Below, piece after piece: positions 1 through 11,975 of a stretch of DNA of 64,000 bases (position 1 is the first letter of the stretch; each line of letters begins with the position of its first letter). This DNA comes from Yamagishiella unicocca (taxonomy: Eukaryota; Chlorophyta; Chlorophyceae; Chlamydomonadales; Volvocaceae), in NCBI GenBank assembly GCA_003116995.1, contig BDSL01000066.1, positions 434,001 through 498,000 of the forward strand, read 5' to 3'. The notes below the pieces were generated by a model that was not told the origin of the DNA, did no database searches, and saw only the letters and a list, made by a program, of their open reading frames with translations. The position numbers and the translations under genes were made by a program.

Positions 1-139
1 CCTGCCCCTGGCTGGGCAATCGGTCGCTCAGGGGTTTCGGTCTCGGCTCGTGTGGGGCTGTAGATTATGCAAGCCCCCCCGAATGTAAGCTGCGTGTTGG
101 GGATGTTATCGCCCTGGCCGCCCTCACTTGTACACCGGC

Positions 140-430
140 CGCCTGTCTGCTGGTGCCTTCAGGGGCCTGGGGCTGCAAGCGCTGGCTTGTCTTTTTCGGC
201 CGTGGGCCTTGGGATGCCTGGGTTGTCGCTCTTATCGGGGCTCTGCCGTCTCGGGCACGGCGGGGTGTCATGTTTCTCCCAGTGCCTTTTGGGGCGTCTG
301 CCGGCTGCTAGCGCTGGCTTGTCGTTCTGGGTCCCCCCGCTTGGGTTCATCCGGGGGTTGCATATGGTGAGGCCCGGACATGAGCCCCTCTCCTTGCCTG
401 AGTTCGCCCGGGCATTACTACATCTTACTT
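140..430 (+). repeat. Dispersed repeat family A, partial copy
   Basis: This segment matches, in reverse complement, the interspersed copies at 972-1750 and 49405-50255, and in the same orientation the copy at 50640-51010. Shared landmarks are a 'ggggcgtctgc' stretch near 293, 'catatggtgaggcc' near 361 and a 'gttcgcccgggc' end near 402. It has no recognisable transposase or polymerase. Long open frames cross it on both strands, as expected for stop-poor GC-rich repeat DNA, and are not taken as genes. Confidence 0.55.
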
Positions 431-971
431 ATTTTGCCGTGAGGTTCTTAAAGTCTCCGGTTTGTGCCGAGGGGCCGCGTACCACCCTAACGGGTTTGCA
501 CGGTTTCCGTTCGCGGCTATTTGTCCGGTCGTTTTACGAACTTTTGCGCGCGGCATCCCAGCACCCGCTCCTAATCTGTGTACCGGGGGCTTCCGTTTTT
601 CCGGCCACTTAGGCATCGGCGGTAGAATATACGGGATCGGAGCTCGTAATAAACGGTCTCGGCCCCCTTCATATACGGGCTCGGCGTTTTTAAGCAGGCG
701 TGGCATGACGAGCATCCTCCGCGCGGCCTCCCGACGCTCGCTCCGATTTTTGCCAAGTCGCGGCCTCCGTTCTGCATTCGGCCATGTGGCAGCGCGGTTC
801 GTGTGGGCTGTTTCTCCGGCCAATGTACGAACAGGTTTTTGGCATCGGCGGTAGATTCACACAGACTCCTGGCCGTGTTGGGTGGGCCGGATTGATACCA
901 CCGTGTCAGGGGGGTCGGATCAACCCCAAATGTGTACTAGTACATGCCTACTACAACTAGATCTTTGGGTC

Positions 972-1750
972 AATCGAGATGTTACAGCGTCCCCAAGCCC
1001 GGGCGAACCCAGGACAAGAGGAACGGCCCATGCCGAGCCTCACCATACGACAGCCAGGGCCGAACCCAGCAGATGCCCCGAAGAGCACAGGAAAGCCTCG
1101 AAAGGCACAAAAACGCCACCCTGCCCAACCAGCAGCCAAGACGCAACAGCACAACCAGCATCGCAAAACAAAACGCACAACCTGCACGAAGCAGCGGGAA
1201 AGGGCGGCAACAAGAAGCCCAGGGAGAGCAGCCCCAACAGGGATTTGGCAAGTGGCAGGGGGACGAACCTAGAACAGTCACAAATCACACGGACGGGCCA
1301 ACCACAGCGCCAACCGGCGAAGGGAATAAGAGCACAAAGGGCATTCCAGGAAAGCAGGCAAGACACCGCAGACGGCACCCCACGGCGACAAAGACCCAGA
1401 CGCGCCAGCCCACCACAGACACAACGGAGACAAGAAGACACTCCAGCGCTCGCAGCCAGCGGACGCCCCCAAAGGCACAGGAACAAAGGGACACCCGCCG
1501 CGCCGAAGTCGGCGGGCCCCAACTAGGCACAGGAACCCGCAAACGGGAGCAATGCAGAAAACAAAACAGCCCCCGGCCCAGAAGGCACCAGAAAGGCAGG
1601 CAGGCGGCCCACAAAGGGGCCCCTCATCAACCGGCACACCGCAGGTGACCCTCAACTTGACGGAGAAACGGGTGGGCGGTCCTCACATCACCCTACCCGG
1701 CCCGCGGCACACCAAGGTGAGCAAAACTCCGCAGGCGAGCCCAAAAACCA
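972..1750 (-). repeat. Dispersed repeat family A, long copy
   Basis: A purine/C-rich repeat that starts with 'gagatgttacag' and the signature 'aagcccgggcgaacccagg'. It aligns over most of its length with 49405-50255; the segments near 1250-1380 and 49800-49940 are almost the same. The end near 1700-1750 ('acccggcccgcggc', then a run of 'gagcaaaa' type) also matches 50195-50230. Frames stay open on both strands, but no protein family is recognised. It is probably a non-autonomous interspersed element. Its orientation is opposite to the copy at 140-430. Confidence 0.65.
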
Positions 1751-1800
1751 GCAACGCCCGCCAACCTTGTGTGTAGTAAGGGGGGCAAGAAGCAGACGAA

Positions 1801-1890
1801 ACCACTCCCTTAGTACCAGCGGCCTCGATGCGATGCAGTGACAGGACCACTCCCTTAGTACCAGCGGCCTCGATGCGATGCAGTGACAGG
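1801..1890. repeat. Tandem repeat, 45 bp x 2
   Basis: Two exact head-to-tail 45-bp units (1801-1845 and 1846-1890), each containing the core 'agtaccagcggcctcgatg'. No coding role is seen. Confidence 0.9.
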
Positions 1891-3399
1891 CAGTCTCGTG
1901 TGTTGGTTAGATAGCCGATTTGACCCCCTCGAACGAAGTACGGGTACTCGATCTGTCGTGGACCCGCGCTGCATGCTCCTAAACCCGATACGCTCTTCCG
2001 TAGGCGGGTCCGAAGCCTGTCACGCAGAGCGGGGCTTACGCGTGCACTGCTAACAGGTAAAGCCTTAACCGAGGTGCGCGACAAGCAGTTAAGCTATCCG
2101 CTAAGACCATCGGCAAAATCGCCACAAACGCAAGCACGTGGTTCGGCTCACGTCGGGAAAGTGACAAGCAGCTACGTGATTATTGCTGCGGCGGGGCAGG
2201 ACCGCCTACCGGTACTGAAAGCAACGGTGGTGGCTACAAAATTGGTCGATGTACCTGGATGTACACTGCAATACTCTGCAATGGTTTGTCGTGGTGCGTG
2301 TTCTCCTCCCCGGCAGACATGCAGTTGATGATGCAGCCAGATGCAGCACTGTGAGTGCGACATACGACATGGAACCTGACCCCCTGACTCATGGTGCACG
2401 TCGGTACATGCAAAAAAACAGCGAAAGAAGGCCACGGGTCCCTCTTCTTCTCCTGGGCTCGCTCGGGCTTGAGGACACCCATTTTTATGTCCGGGTCACG
2501 CATAGCCTTGCGTATGACACGCGCACCGGCTTGGATCTGGGTGTATTGTATCCTCTGGTTGTCATCAGCGGATCGTATGTCTGGGAAAGTTACAGGGACC
2601 CAACAAGTCTGGACGGCTACCGCCCCAGAAAACCATGCGGTGCACACAACTGAGTAGACAACATTCCCTTCATATGGTCTACTCCTAAGTTGACCGCACT
2701 GTTCCAGGCCGCCTTCCTGCCGGCCAGCCTGAACCGAACAGACAGCAGCCGCAAGCGGACGGTCGCCGAAGCGGGGCTACCCGAATGTTCTGGGGAGAAG
2801 CCCACCAAAATCAAATGCTAGTGTCACGCTCGCAAGTTTTGTCCATACTCACTCCCAACACGTGTCGTCTACAACTTGAGTCAGGGAAGCCAACGGGCCT
2901 GGTTGCCCTCGTGGACGGCTCCTAACAACTTCTGTACCTGTATTTCTCTATACGATTGCCTGCAGGGGCCTGCTCTCAAACTCCATTCGTCGTAACCCTC
3001 CTTCCTGTCGCAAAAGTAATGCCTATTTTGTTTTTGAGCGGGGCCCCGCCATGAACCCATTCCCGGCCAAATTGTGCCCCCCCCGAAATCTGAAATACAA
3101 CTTTCCTGCCCCGCTTAACGGAGCATGCAGGGAGCCCTTCGTATACAAGAAGCTGTCGTGCTGTTGGTTTTAACAGCCATCAGCTTTCAACCGACGGAGG
3201 AATTCAATGCGCGATGATATAAGTTTGATGTATGCTCATTGCTCAGTTACGGGTTCCAAGCAAAGTCGCATTTGTCGCTGATACCTAGAAAGGTCGATGT
3301 AAATACAACAGCGGTTCGCAAAATGGGATAATGTAGGTACCCCTACATCAATTAACTACTAGATCGGCTTGCCTTAGGTCCGGGCAAGTCGTAGCCTCG
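1891..3399. other. Non-genic stretch, nothing assigned
   Basis: About 1.5 kb between the family A repeat and the WDR13 model. Open frames here (for example 2249-2653 on plus and 2234-2647 on minus) show no family motif and overlap each other on opposite strands. The 5' UTR and promoter of the WDR13-like gene should lie in the last few hundred bases, but no TATA box or other element stands out. Confidence 0.5.
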
Positions 3400-6300
3400 A
3401 TGGCGCCAATGGCCCACAGCGATGTCACCCCTAATGAGTTTACTCAGATTAGGTCGCTGCTTTTGGGAAGCTCCTCAAGTGCCTGTGTTGCCCGGGAGGT
3501 GCGAGGACCCGGGAGCGCGCACCCCGAGCCAGGGTCGCCGGGCCAATCCGAACATGGTGACCCAAGCTCAGCCCAGTTCCATGTTGAGGCATTGTAAACG
3601 CCTAAGGCCTGGGCCTAGGGCCTGGGTCACAACAGGCGCTGGGGACAGGGTCTGCGCTGCAACAGGGGCCGGGGACGGGGCCTGGGCCCGGGGACATGGC
3701 CTGGGTCGCGAAACAGGCGCTGGAGCCAGGGCGGCCTGGGGAGTAAGGGGGGCGGCCGAGGCCAGGGCCTGCGTTGCGACGGACAGCACCTTTGCGTGGT
3801 GCTATTGGCACCAACGAAGGAGCCCACCCTGCTCGCAAGTGCCGGCACGTACCGCATCACACACGCGCCTGCCTACTCTCACTTGCGACATCAGCGCTGA
3901 TGTGGTTCGCTCCCCCACCTGCAGCTGTGGTCATGCTCCACCGGGAGCTACTCGGCGTACCGAGAATGCATTTTGTCTCGGAAGCAGCAGCAGCAGGCGA
4001 TGCAGCAGCAAGCTTCCGCTGCGGCGCATAGCCCCGGCGGCGGCGGAGGTAACGCGGCGCGGGCGGCCGCTAATCCTCACGCGCTGCCTGCCACCGTCAA
4101 GTACTCTTTTGAGGGCGAGTGCCGGAATAGGGTGGGGTGGCAGTACCGGAATAGGGTGGGGCGGCAGTGCCGGAATAGGGTGGGGTGGCAGTGCTGGAAT
4201 GGGGTGGGGTGGCAGTGCCGGAATAGGGTGGGGTGGCAGAGGCGCAACGCAGGTGTTCCTGTGGCATGTGGTTAATCCAGGGGGGGCCGCGATACCAGGG
4301 AAGGCCGGTGCTCCTAGCTACCGCGAAAGCCTCACTGCATCACCACGGAGGTGAGACCGCATGGAGATCCCGCCAAGCTTTGCGTCGGGGGGGGAGCTTG
4401 TGCGTCTAGGGGCTCTGATCTGCGGCAGTGTCAGGGAGCACCAGCCGCGGCCGGCCCTCGGTCCATCTTCTGTGGCTTGACGGCACAAGCTGCGCGTGCA
4501 GAGGATGTGCGTCGGGAGGGAGGAGGGCGAGGAGGGAGGAGGGCGAGGAGGGAGGAGGGCGAGGAGGGAGGAGGGCGAGGAGGAAGAAGCAGGAGGCTTG
4601 CGGCCCACCACCCAGGGCCCCTTCCTTCAGCTGGGGCGATGCAGGGGGTGTGGGCTCCACAGATCGCGCGCAACAACCGTGCGTCCAATAGTGATGCGTG
4701 GATCAGCTCCAGGAGGACGGCTCGGGCAGGGTTAGCATCAACCCCGCCACAACATGGGAGGAGAAGGCCACCACGGGGTTCCGCCTGCACACGCGGTGCG
4801 TGCACGCGCGCGCGCGGTGGGGGGTACTGGCATCGCTGGCGCACTGGCACCCCCCGGCCTCCCCCCCGCTCCCGCCCGCGGCCTCGCGCCGCTTCCCCCT
4901 CCCTTGCGACCACAATTCCCATGTGGCGACATGCCGGCTGGGGAGCCCCTGTTGCGGGGCACAGGTCACGAATGGCATCACGCTAGGATGCGTCTTTCGG
5001 CTCTTGGGGTTCCGCGGGGCTCTTGGGTTCCGCGGGGCTCTTGGGGTTCCGCGGGGCTCTTGGGGGTCCTAGGGGCTCTTGGGGTTCCGCGGGGCTCTTG
5101 GGGTTCCGCGGGGCTCTTGGGGTTCCGCGGGGCTCTTGGGGTTCCGCGGGGCTCTTGGGGTTCCGCGGGGCTCTTGGGGTTCCGCGGGGCTCTTGGGGTT
5201 CCGCGGGGCTCTTGGGGTTCCGCGGGGCTCTTGGGGGTCCTAGGGGCTCTTGGGGGTCCTAGGGGCTCTTGGGGGTCCTAGGGGCTCTTGGGGGTAGATG
5301 CCGGGATGACGACCTGGCTCCCACGTCGTCGATGGCAGCTCCTGCCGCGCCCTCCCGCGCCCTCCCCCCTGCGCGCCTGCCCCCGCTCTGGCAGGCGTCA
5401 AGCACGTGTTCGCTGAGACCACCGCGGCGGTGACCGTTGTCGCCTTCGCCGCGCTGCGAAACGACTTGCTGGCGTTTGGCTGCGTGGATGGTGAGCTGTG
5501 GGTCGTCAGCCTGCCGGCCACGGCCACCGCACAGACGCCGCCGTCCTGCACCAAGGCAAGTCGGGTCGCTGCAGGGATGTCGGCCGTGGTGCTGTGGCTC
5601 GGGGACTGAGGCGGCCTGATGGCTGTTGTTAGTTGACTGAGGTCTGGTTGGTGGCTGAGATGGTTTGGCGGCTGAGTTCTGATTGCAGAGGTCTGGTAGC
5701 TGAGGTGGTCTGGTGGCTGAGGTGGTCTGGTGCGGGAGGTTACCGTGCGACTTGCGGCGAGGTTGGCGCCTGTGGGTCGGGGAGGCGGTGCCTGCTGCCT
5801 GCTGCCCCAGGCTCAGCTCCACACCTCTCATCCCCTTCCCGATGGCGTCCGCTGCACCGCCGTCCGTCCGGCCGGCCGCCCGTTTGCTCGCGCGTCCCTT
5901 TGTTAATTCGTTGTAGTCCGTCGGCCGCTCCTCCACTCCCGCTCCTGGCCTTGCTCGGTGGCTGATAGCCAGCGGCCCCGCGCAGCCGCTGCTTTGCCAA
6001 CCACCGTGCCGCCGCGGTGGGCGCTTTGGTGCGGCCCGTGGCTGCCATCTGGGCGTGCTCCCCTGAAATGGGTTGCCTCCGCTCGCCGCAGAACGACCTG
6101 ATGCTCGGCTTCGCTTGCTGCACTTCGCTGCGCTTCATCCCTAGCGCCCTGCGGCCCTCGGGTGCCCTGCCGCAATCTCACACACTTCGCAGACGCGCAA
6201 GATGCACCGGCAGGCGCTGCAAGCCATCGACTGGGCGTACGACAACAGCCAACTGCTGTCGGTCGGGCACGACGGCTCGCTGTGCGTGTGGGATGCGGCC

Positions 6301-8910
6301 GACGCCGCGTTTCCATGCATCCGAAGCGTGTCGGTGTACACCACGGCCTTCCTTTGCGGCAGGTGGGTCTGCGGGGCCTCACGCCCTGCCTCCCCCTACG
6401 CCTGCAAATCACCTCCCCCCCGGGCCCTCTCCTTCGCCACTGCCGCCGTGCTCCCCGCGAATGCCACAACCGTCCTCCCCTCCCAGCCCCACTTCACGGG
6501 GACTTGACTCGCCCTCCTGTCTTCCGCCATCACACCTGGTCCTCGTGCACACACACCCCAAACGCGGCTCAGCGCAGCATCTATAAAACACACCCCAAAC
6601 GCGTGTTCGGACCTTGTCTCCTGCTGGCAGTGCCTCTCCTCCTTAGCTCAATTCAGCCGTGTTCTCTCCCCGCACGATGATAGGCGTGCCTCCTCCCATT
6701 CGCGCACTCGACAGCGGCGGGGTCTGTTTGGTGACTCACCTGACCGTACGGCACACCCGCCTGCGCCGTACGGCTGACCCGGTTGTTGCCCCCTCTACGC
6801 GCCAGGTTCCACCGGGTCAACTTCAGCCTGGCGATGGTGGGCACGTCGGCGGGGGCAGTGGAGGTGTACAACTGCAGCACGGGTGGGTGGCCAGGCGGCC
6901 CGGGTGCGGGTGCGGGCGCTGTACGGCAGGGATGACGCACATGTGTACGACGTGTAAAGCGTCAGGAGTCCATCAGGATGGGCTTGCAGCCCATCCCAAG
7001 CACCAGGCGGCAGCCTTGGCAGCTGTTGCCACGTTGAGCATGACGTCCTCCGGCTGGCTTGCGTTGGGTCCTAGGTGGCAGCTCGATGGTGGCTGGCTCG
7101 GTGTGTCCCACCAACCGGCGGTGGCCGCAGTACTTGGGTATGGCCTGAAGGCTTGGTGTCTCGAAGAATACCGACACTGCTCCTGGCGTGGGGAGTAGTC
7201 GTGGGGAATGGGAGGACTTGTCGCGCCCTGCACCGGCTCCCTGATGAGGCGGGGCCCTCGGATTCATCCCCCCCTCCCCTGATGCTGCCAGGCATGCTAC
7301 ACAGCCGTTACAAGGTGGCGTCGTCGGACAGCGGCGTGCAGGTCACGGGTGCGCTACAGCCGTCGTACCGGTGTGACCCTGCCTTCACGTTAGGAAGCCG
7401 GGGGCTCGCTGCTTGAGGTTGCACCGCGGGTGCAACCTCTGTTTGGGGGTTTTCTTCGTCCTGGCAGTGTTGCCATCCCGTGCATTGCCTAAAAGCATTG
7501 TCCCAGCGTGCTACAGTGCTGTTGCCACTACCCGGGTATGTTCGTACCTCTTGACCCGCAGCCAAGCCCACCCCCACCGTCACACACTCGCTCTTCTACG
7601 CGACCAACGCGACCAAACCCTGAGCCCCTCCCGCTCAACCGCCTCCCTAACCGCACACTCCTACTCCCGGTCTGCGGCCATGCCTGGGCCGTCGGCCCGA
7701 CCGGCCTCACTCCCCCAGCCCTGGACAGCAGCAACCATCACGTCTTCCTGGGCGACTCCACCGGGGTGCTGCACTGGTACGCCTGCGAGCTGCACGGGCG
7801 GCAGCTGTCCCGCCTGCGACCCGCGGGTCGGCTGCGCCTCACGGCGGCTGGCCAGCCGCCCACGGCTGTGACGGCACTGCAGTACGTACCGTTCTGCCGG
7901 GCCACGGATACTCCGGTGCTGATGGCCGCGCTGCAGGACGGCGCGCTGTGTATAGTGCGCGCCAACGAGGTAGGTTGGTGTATCGCTCAGCCGCAATACT
8001 CCATGGAAGTGGATGTTCTTGAATGTGTGGTTCGACGGACCAGGAACGGGGCCGCAGGCTCGCGGGTTATGGTTCCTAGTGCAGCCCTGCAGCGTGCGTC
8101 ACCAAGACGGATCTTGTCCTGCGCTGCCAAAGAACTGCGTAACGCTTACGCTCAGAAACGGCGACCAGTATGGTGACCTTGTCCTGTGTGGTTGCATGGG
8201 GCCGGTTTGCAAAAGCGTGTGGCTGTCATCCGTGTTGCCTAAGGAACCACCGCCGGGTTGCTTGTGTCCTGTCCCTGTCAGGTCCGCCACACGGCCGAGC
8301 TGCACCTCCGGCGAGTCGTGTCCCAGCAGGCGGGCCACAGCGGGGGAAACCTCAACGCATCCTTCTCGCACCGGGCTGCGTCCACCACCATGTCCGCTGC
8401 ATCTGCATCCGCAGCCACAGCCGCGGCGGCAGCCGCGGCTTCGACGGTGCTGCGGTTTTGTCCCACAATCTGTCCCCTATCTGTCATCCATGACGTGCCT
8501 TTGGTCACGTACGGTTCGGACGACACATCGGTTTATATCGTCGACGTCACCGCCCGCAGCTACAGTACTGGCGCTGCGCGTGGCGGTGGTGGCGGTGCCG
8601 CCGTATCAGACCGACCCATGACGGTGACGGTGCTGAAGGTGCGAACAACTAGCTCCTGTGCAAGTCGCAACGGCCACATGGCTAGCTTATGGTCACGTGT
8701 CTTCGTGGCGGATGACAATCGTAATCAGTTGATCACCTCCCGACGTTTTCTGTCCTTGTCCAGCGGTTTGTTATGTGTCCGCCTTGACTTGCCTTCCAGG
8801 CTCACCGTGCGGCGGTCACCTCAGTTGCGTGGAGCTACGATGAAGCATTGCTAGCATCGGCAGATGCAGATGGGATGGTTGTGTTGTGGCAGCGATGCCG
8901 GCTCTTCTAG
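3400..8910 (+). CDS. WDR13: WDR13-like WD40-repeat protein, 9 exons, 490 residues
   Basis: Proposed exons: 3400-3498, 3925-4114, 5395-5555, 6193-6362, 6806-6882, 7292-7348, 7719-7969, 8282-8638 and 8800-8910 (stop TAG). The joined frame closes at 490 residues, close to animal WDR13 (about 485). WD-type blocks appear in the family's order: YSFEG-VKHVF followed by LLAFGCVDGELWVV; IDWAYDNSQLLSVGHDGSLCVWD with CIRSV; HRVNFSLAMVGTSAGAVEVYN; SSNHHVFLGDSTGVLHWY; VTYGSDDTSVYIVDV; and the final block ending in DADGMVVLWQR. The family is a nuclear beta-propeller of poorly defined function. Exons 3-9 are strong. Exon 2 rests on the YSFEG/VKHVF match to the animal protein and on phase. Exon 1 rests only on an ATG, a good donor and phase, so the N-terminus is tentative. 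Introns 2 and 3 use GC donors (gcgagt and gcaagt). Intron 2 carries three minisatellites. An Ala/Ser/Gly-rich insert lies in exon 8. Confidence 0.85.
4120..4239. repeat. Minisatellite, 24 bp x 5, in WDR13 intron 2
   Basis: Five 24-bp units with the core 'ccggaatagggtggggtgg'. Only a few bases differ between units. The array begins 5 bp after the proposed GC splice donor. Confidence 0.9.
4518..4581. repeat. Purine minisatellite, 16 bp x 4, in WDR13 intron 2
   Basis: Four identical 16-bp units of 'gggaggagggcgagga'. The strand is entirely purine apart from one C per unit. Confidence 0.9.
5001..5294. repeat. Minisatellite, 19 bp x about 15, in WDR13 intron 2
   Basis: A 19-bp unit, 'ctcttggggttccgcgggg', repeated about 15 times. 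A variant with 'tcctagggg' is enriched at the 3' end. Because 19 is not a multiple of 3, the array is open in all frames and gives spurious glycine-rich ORFs. It ends about 100 bp before the exon at 5395. Confidence 0.95.
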
Positions 8911-9898
8911 CTTGCGGTTTGCAACCATCTTGGGCAAATTTCTTCTACCAAGAATTGGTTGAGACAAATTTTTCAGGTGGCAGAACGATACGGTAACCAT
9001 CGGTTGATACAATAAGAACGCGCGAATAGAACTCACGCCATGGAAATATAACTGCTGCACAAGTCATCGTAGTTGGAAGATGTCTTTGTCCTGCCACTGT
9101 CGCCCCTTGCATTTGCTTCGGCAAATAAAGTGCAACCTGCCTGGCAAGTCCTGCGGCCAGCCGGAGCCCTTCAGATGACGAGCGCTCTGGCGCAATCTAA
9201 ATTCACACACCACGAATGTACGAATATGCTAGAGTACACCGACTTAGTAAACGTTGAGCGTCGTGGTTCGCAGTCCTGTAATCTGTGCTGTAAATCTACC
9301 TACTGCGTCATGGTTATACTTTGTCAAATCATCGCAACAAACCACCACCCAAGCCGCGCGAGCACGGCTTCAGGATGCCATAAATATTCACAACGATGCG
9401 GGCTGCACAACATTGCAGTGGGAGTAGCAATGCGCTACACAAAATGCCCGACTCACTTTGCCCTGCTACGCCTGCTGTCACGACACAAAACCACGCCTCA
9501 ACATGCCACAACCCCTGGTGGCGCACCCGAATATGCGCGGACGGCTCGGTCCATTGCAGCGCTACTTGGTCGCTGGGGAGTCGGACTGCAACCCCGATTC
9601 TTGTCAGCTGTCATCACCAGACACGTTTGAATGTCATGTGCAATGCACGAAGCTTGCTAAAATTATTTCAATCTTCTCGAGGTAATACTGCGAGGATGAG
9701 GGGGTCAGCGGGAAGTACCGGAGTAACTATCTTGTATCGAAAAGGGGACCAGGACCAGACAAATGCATAACCTTGATGGAACCTGGGCGCAACGCCGTTC
9801 AAGTTATGCACAGAGAATGGCGAACACAGTCGTGTCATCCGGTCCTTTGCGACACAACGCTAACGGAGGACGGCGGAGTGGGCATCCCTGTGTAACAG
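8911..9898. other. Convergent intergenic region (two 3' ends)
   Basis: Lies between the stop of the WDR13-like gene and the stop of the CAP-domain gene, so it should hold both 3' UTRs. Base composition is more AT-rich than in the exons. No TGTAA polyadenylation motif was found close to either stop. An open frame at 9073-9630 has no recognisable motif. Confidence 0.6.
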
Positions 9899-11941
9899 TC
9901 ACAACAACCTACCGTTCTTAGCGAAAAAAGTGTTGTCCGCGATATTTCCAGGCGACTTGTACCGGCATACAACAACCTTGCATCCGCCCGTCTTGAAACG
10001 CCCGGGAAGGACTTCGATTACTTGTTCTTGTACAGCAACTCCGCAGCCAAAAGATGACGAGCCCCGCCACACCTAAGGATACCGCGATGATGCGGGACAA
10101 GACTCAGTTGCACCCTTCGCGATTTTACGACGCAGCTGATACTTTGAAGGCAGGCGGTCGAATGCAGGGCAAGGCAACGAGATCAACCATCAGCTAAGGG
10201 CACAGCGCAGACCAACCATTGTCTATGTGGGCGATTTGCACACCGGCCATGTCGGTGACGTACCATTTGCGTGAAGTGACCGATCCGCAGAGGCCAGTTA
10301 TCAGTAAACGGATTTGAGGCTTTGAAGTTGTAGTACATAACCTCGCTATACCACGCCTGCATTGCTACCAGGCAGGAGTCGTCCGGCGGCGGGTAAGAAA
10401 TAACCTGTGGTGGTGGGCGATTGGACAGGGCGCCGAGGGCTTGGTACGCGCCGTAGGGACGCTATAGCAATGCTCTCATGTGCACGTCTGCTCATCGCGA
10501 TATGAGGTTGTTGGATTTCTTCATCCCGTCACGACAGATCATGTCCATTTCGCCGCAGATAATTATCCGGGTCTCCGCCATCAGTGTACCAGCCGTAACA
10601 GGCGAGGGAAGCAAGAGCAAGAGCAAGGAGCGCACGTTTTTGGCAACCTCACCTGCATGAGATTCTCGCCGTACTCCCTGCTCACTGAGTGATCCAGCGC
10701 ACATTCTTTCTGAGCCAATACCTCCGCATAGCTCTGCGATATCTTGGCAAGGCTGGCGCTCCATTGCAGCGCCGGCGCCTGGTGCCACGTCCGGTACAAA
10801 TTTGTGGTGTCAAGGACATCTTGCACGTCAGGGCAGTTGCCACCTGCATCGATGTGGGAGAGCGACAGGGAGGTTCGAAGGAGAGCGACAGGGAGGGAGG
10901 GGGGGGGAGGGGGGGAGGGAGCGGTTGAGAGGCGAGGCGGACACAAGTGGGGATAGGAAGGTAGCATGGGGGAACACCGCTCCTGGCGGATTCAGTGCAA
11001 TGCAAAGACGCGGCGAACATGCGCACGCTCCAATGGATCTTCCTCCATTGCGACTGCGCTAGGAACGGAGGTGTGGGGCCCAGATTGTACATCATACGTC
11101 CCGCTTTTCCAACATTCGTAATTTGCGCCAGCGGGCACTTCGTCATATTGCTGATAGCGCGACGCATGGGTCGCGCCAGGCTAGCGACAGCCCAGTCCTA
11201 GGCCAAGGGCGTCCCAATCCCTGGGGTTCGGCAGTCGTCTCCCATTTGTGCTCCCGCCATTTCCGTCATTCCCGCTTCAGACGCAAGGATCCTTGATACC
11301 GTTACAAGTTGTCCTTGTCAAGCTTGTCGCTATCCCCGTCGAGTCATGGCACAACGACGACATCTGTGCAACGTTGCACCAAACGCGGATGGAGAACCCA
11401 AGCGCGGACTGCGCACTCACCGCCCAGTAGCTTGTCATCCCCGCCGCCGCCTGCGGAGATGGCGCCATCACCTCGTGGCGGAGGAGGCGACGCGTTGGGA
11501 GGCGGAGAACGTACTGGTGGCGGAGGGAAGGGTGGCGGAGGCCTTGACAGCGGCGGTGGCGGCGAAGGTGGCGGCGGTCGCGGCGGCGGCGGCGGCGGTG
11601 GTGAAGGTGGAGGCGGCCGTGGCGGCGGCGGCGGCGGCGGTGAAGGTGGAGGCGGCCGTGGCGGCGGCGGTGAAGGTGGAGGCGGCCGTGGCGGTGGTGG
11701 TGGTGGTGGTGATCGCTGCGGTGGCGGAGGCGGAGACGCCGGAGGTGGCGGTGGCGGAGGCGGGGGCGGCGGGGGGGGCGGTGGCGGTTCAGCTGGCTGG
11801 GGTGGCCTTCGTGGGGGCCGTGGGGGCCGTGGCGGAGGTCGCGGGGGTGGGTGCAATGGTTTCGGCGGCTTTGCCACTACCTTTGGCGGTGGCGGTCTTG
11901 GTGAGGGAGGGGGGGGGGGCGGCGATGGCGACGGTGGCGGC

Positions 11942-11975
<34 letters not shown>

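Noticed and set aside
4754..5281. Glycine-rich repeat ORFs (GSAGLLGFRGALGV type)
   Set aside because: Produced by the 19-bp minisatellite, which is open in every frame. It lies within a WDR13 intron.
5001..5294. CRISPR-like array
   Set aside because: Units are contiguous 19-mers without spacers, and the genome is eukaryotic.
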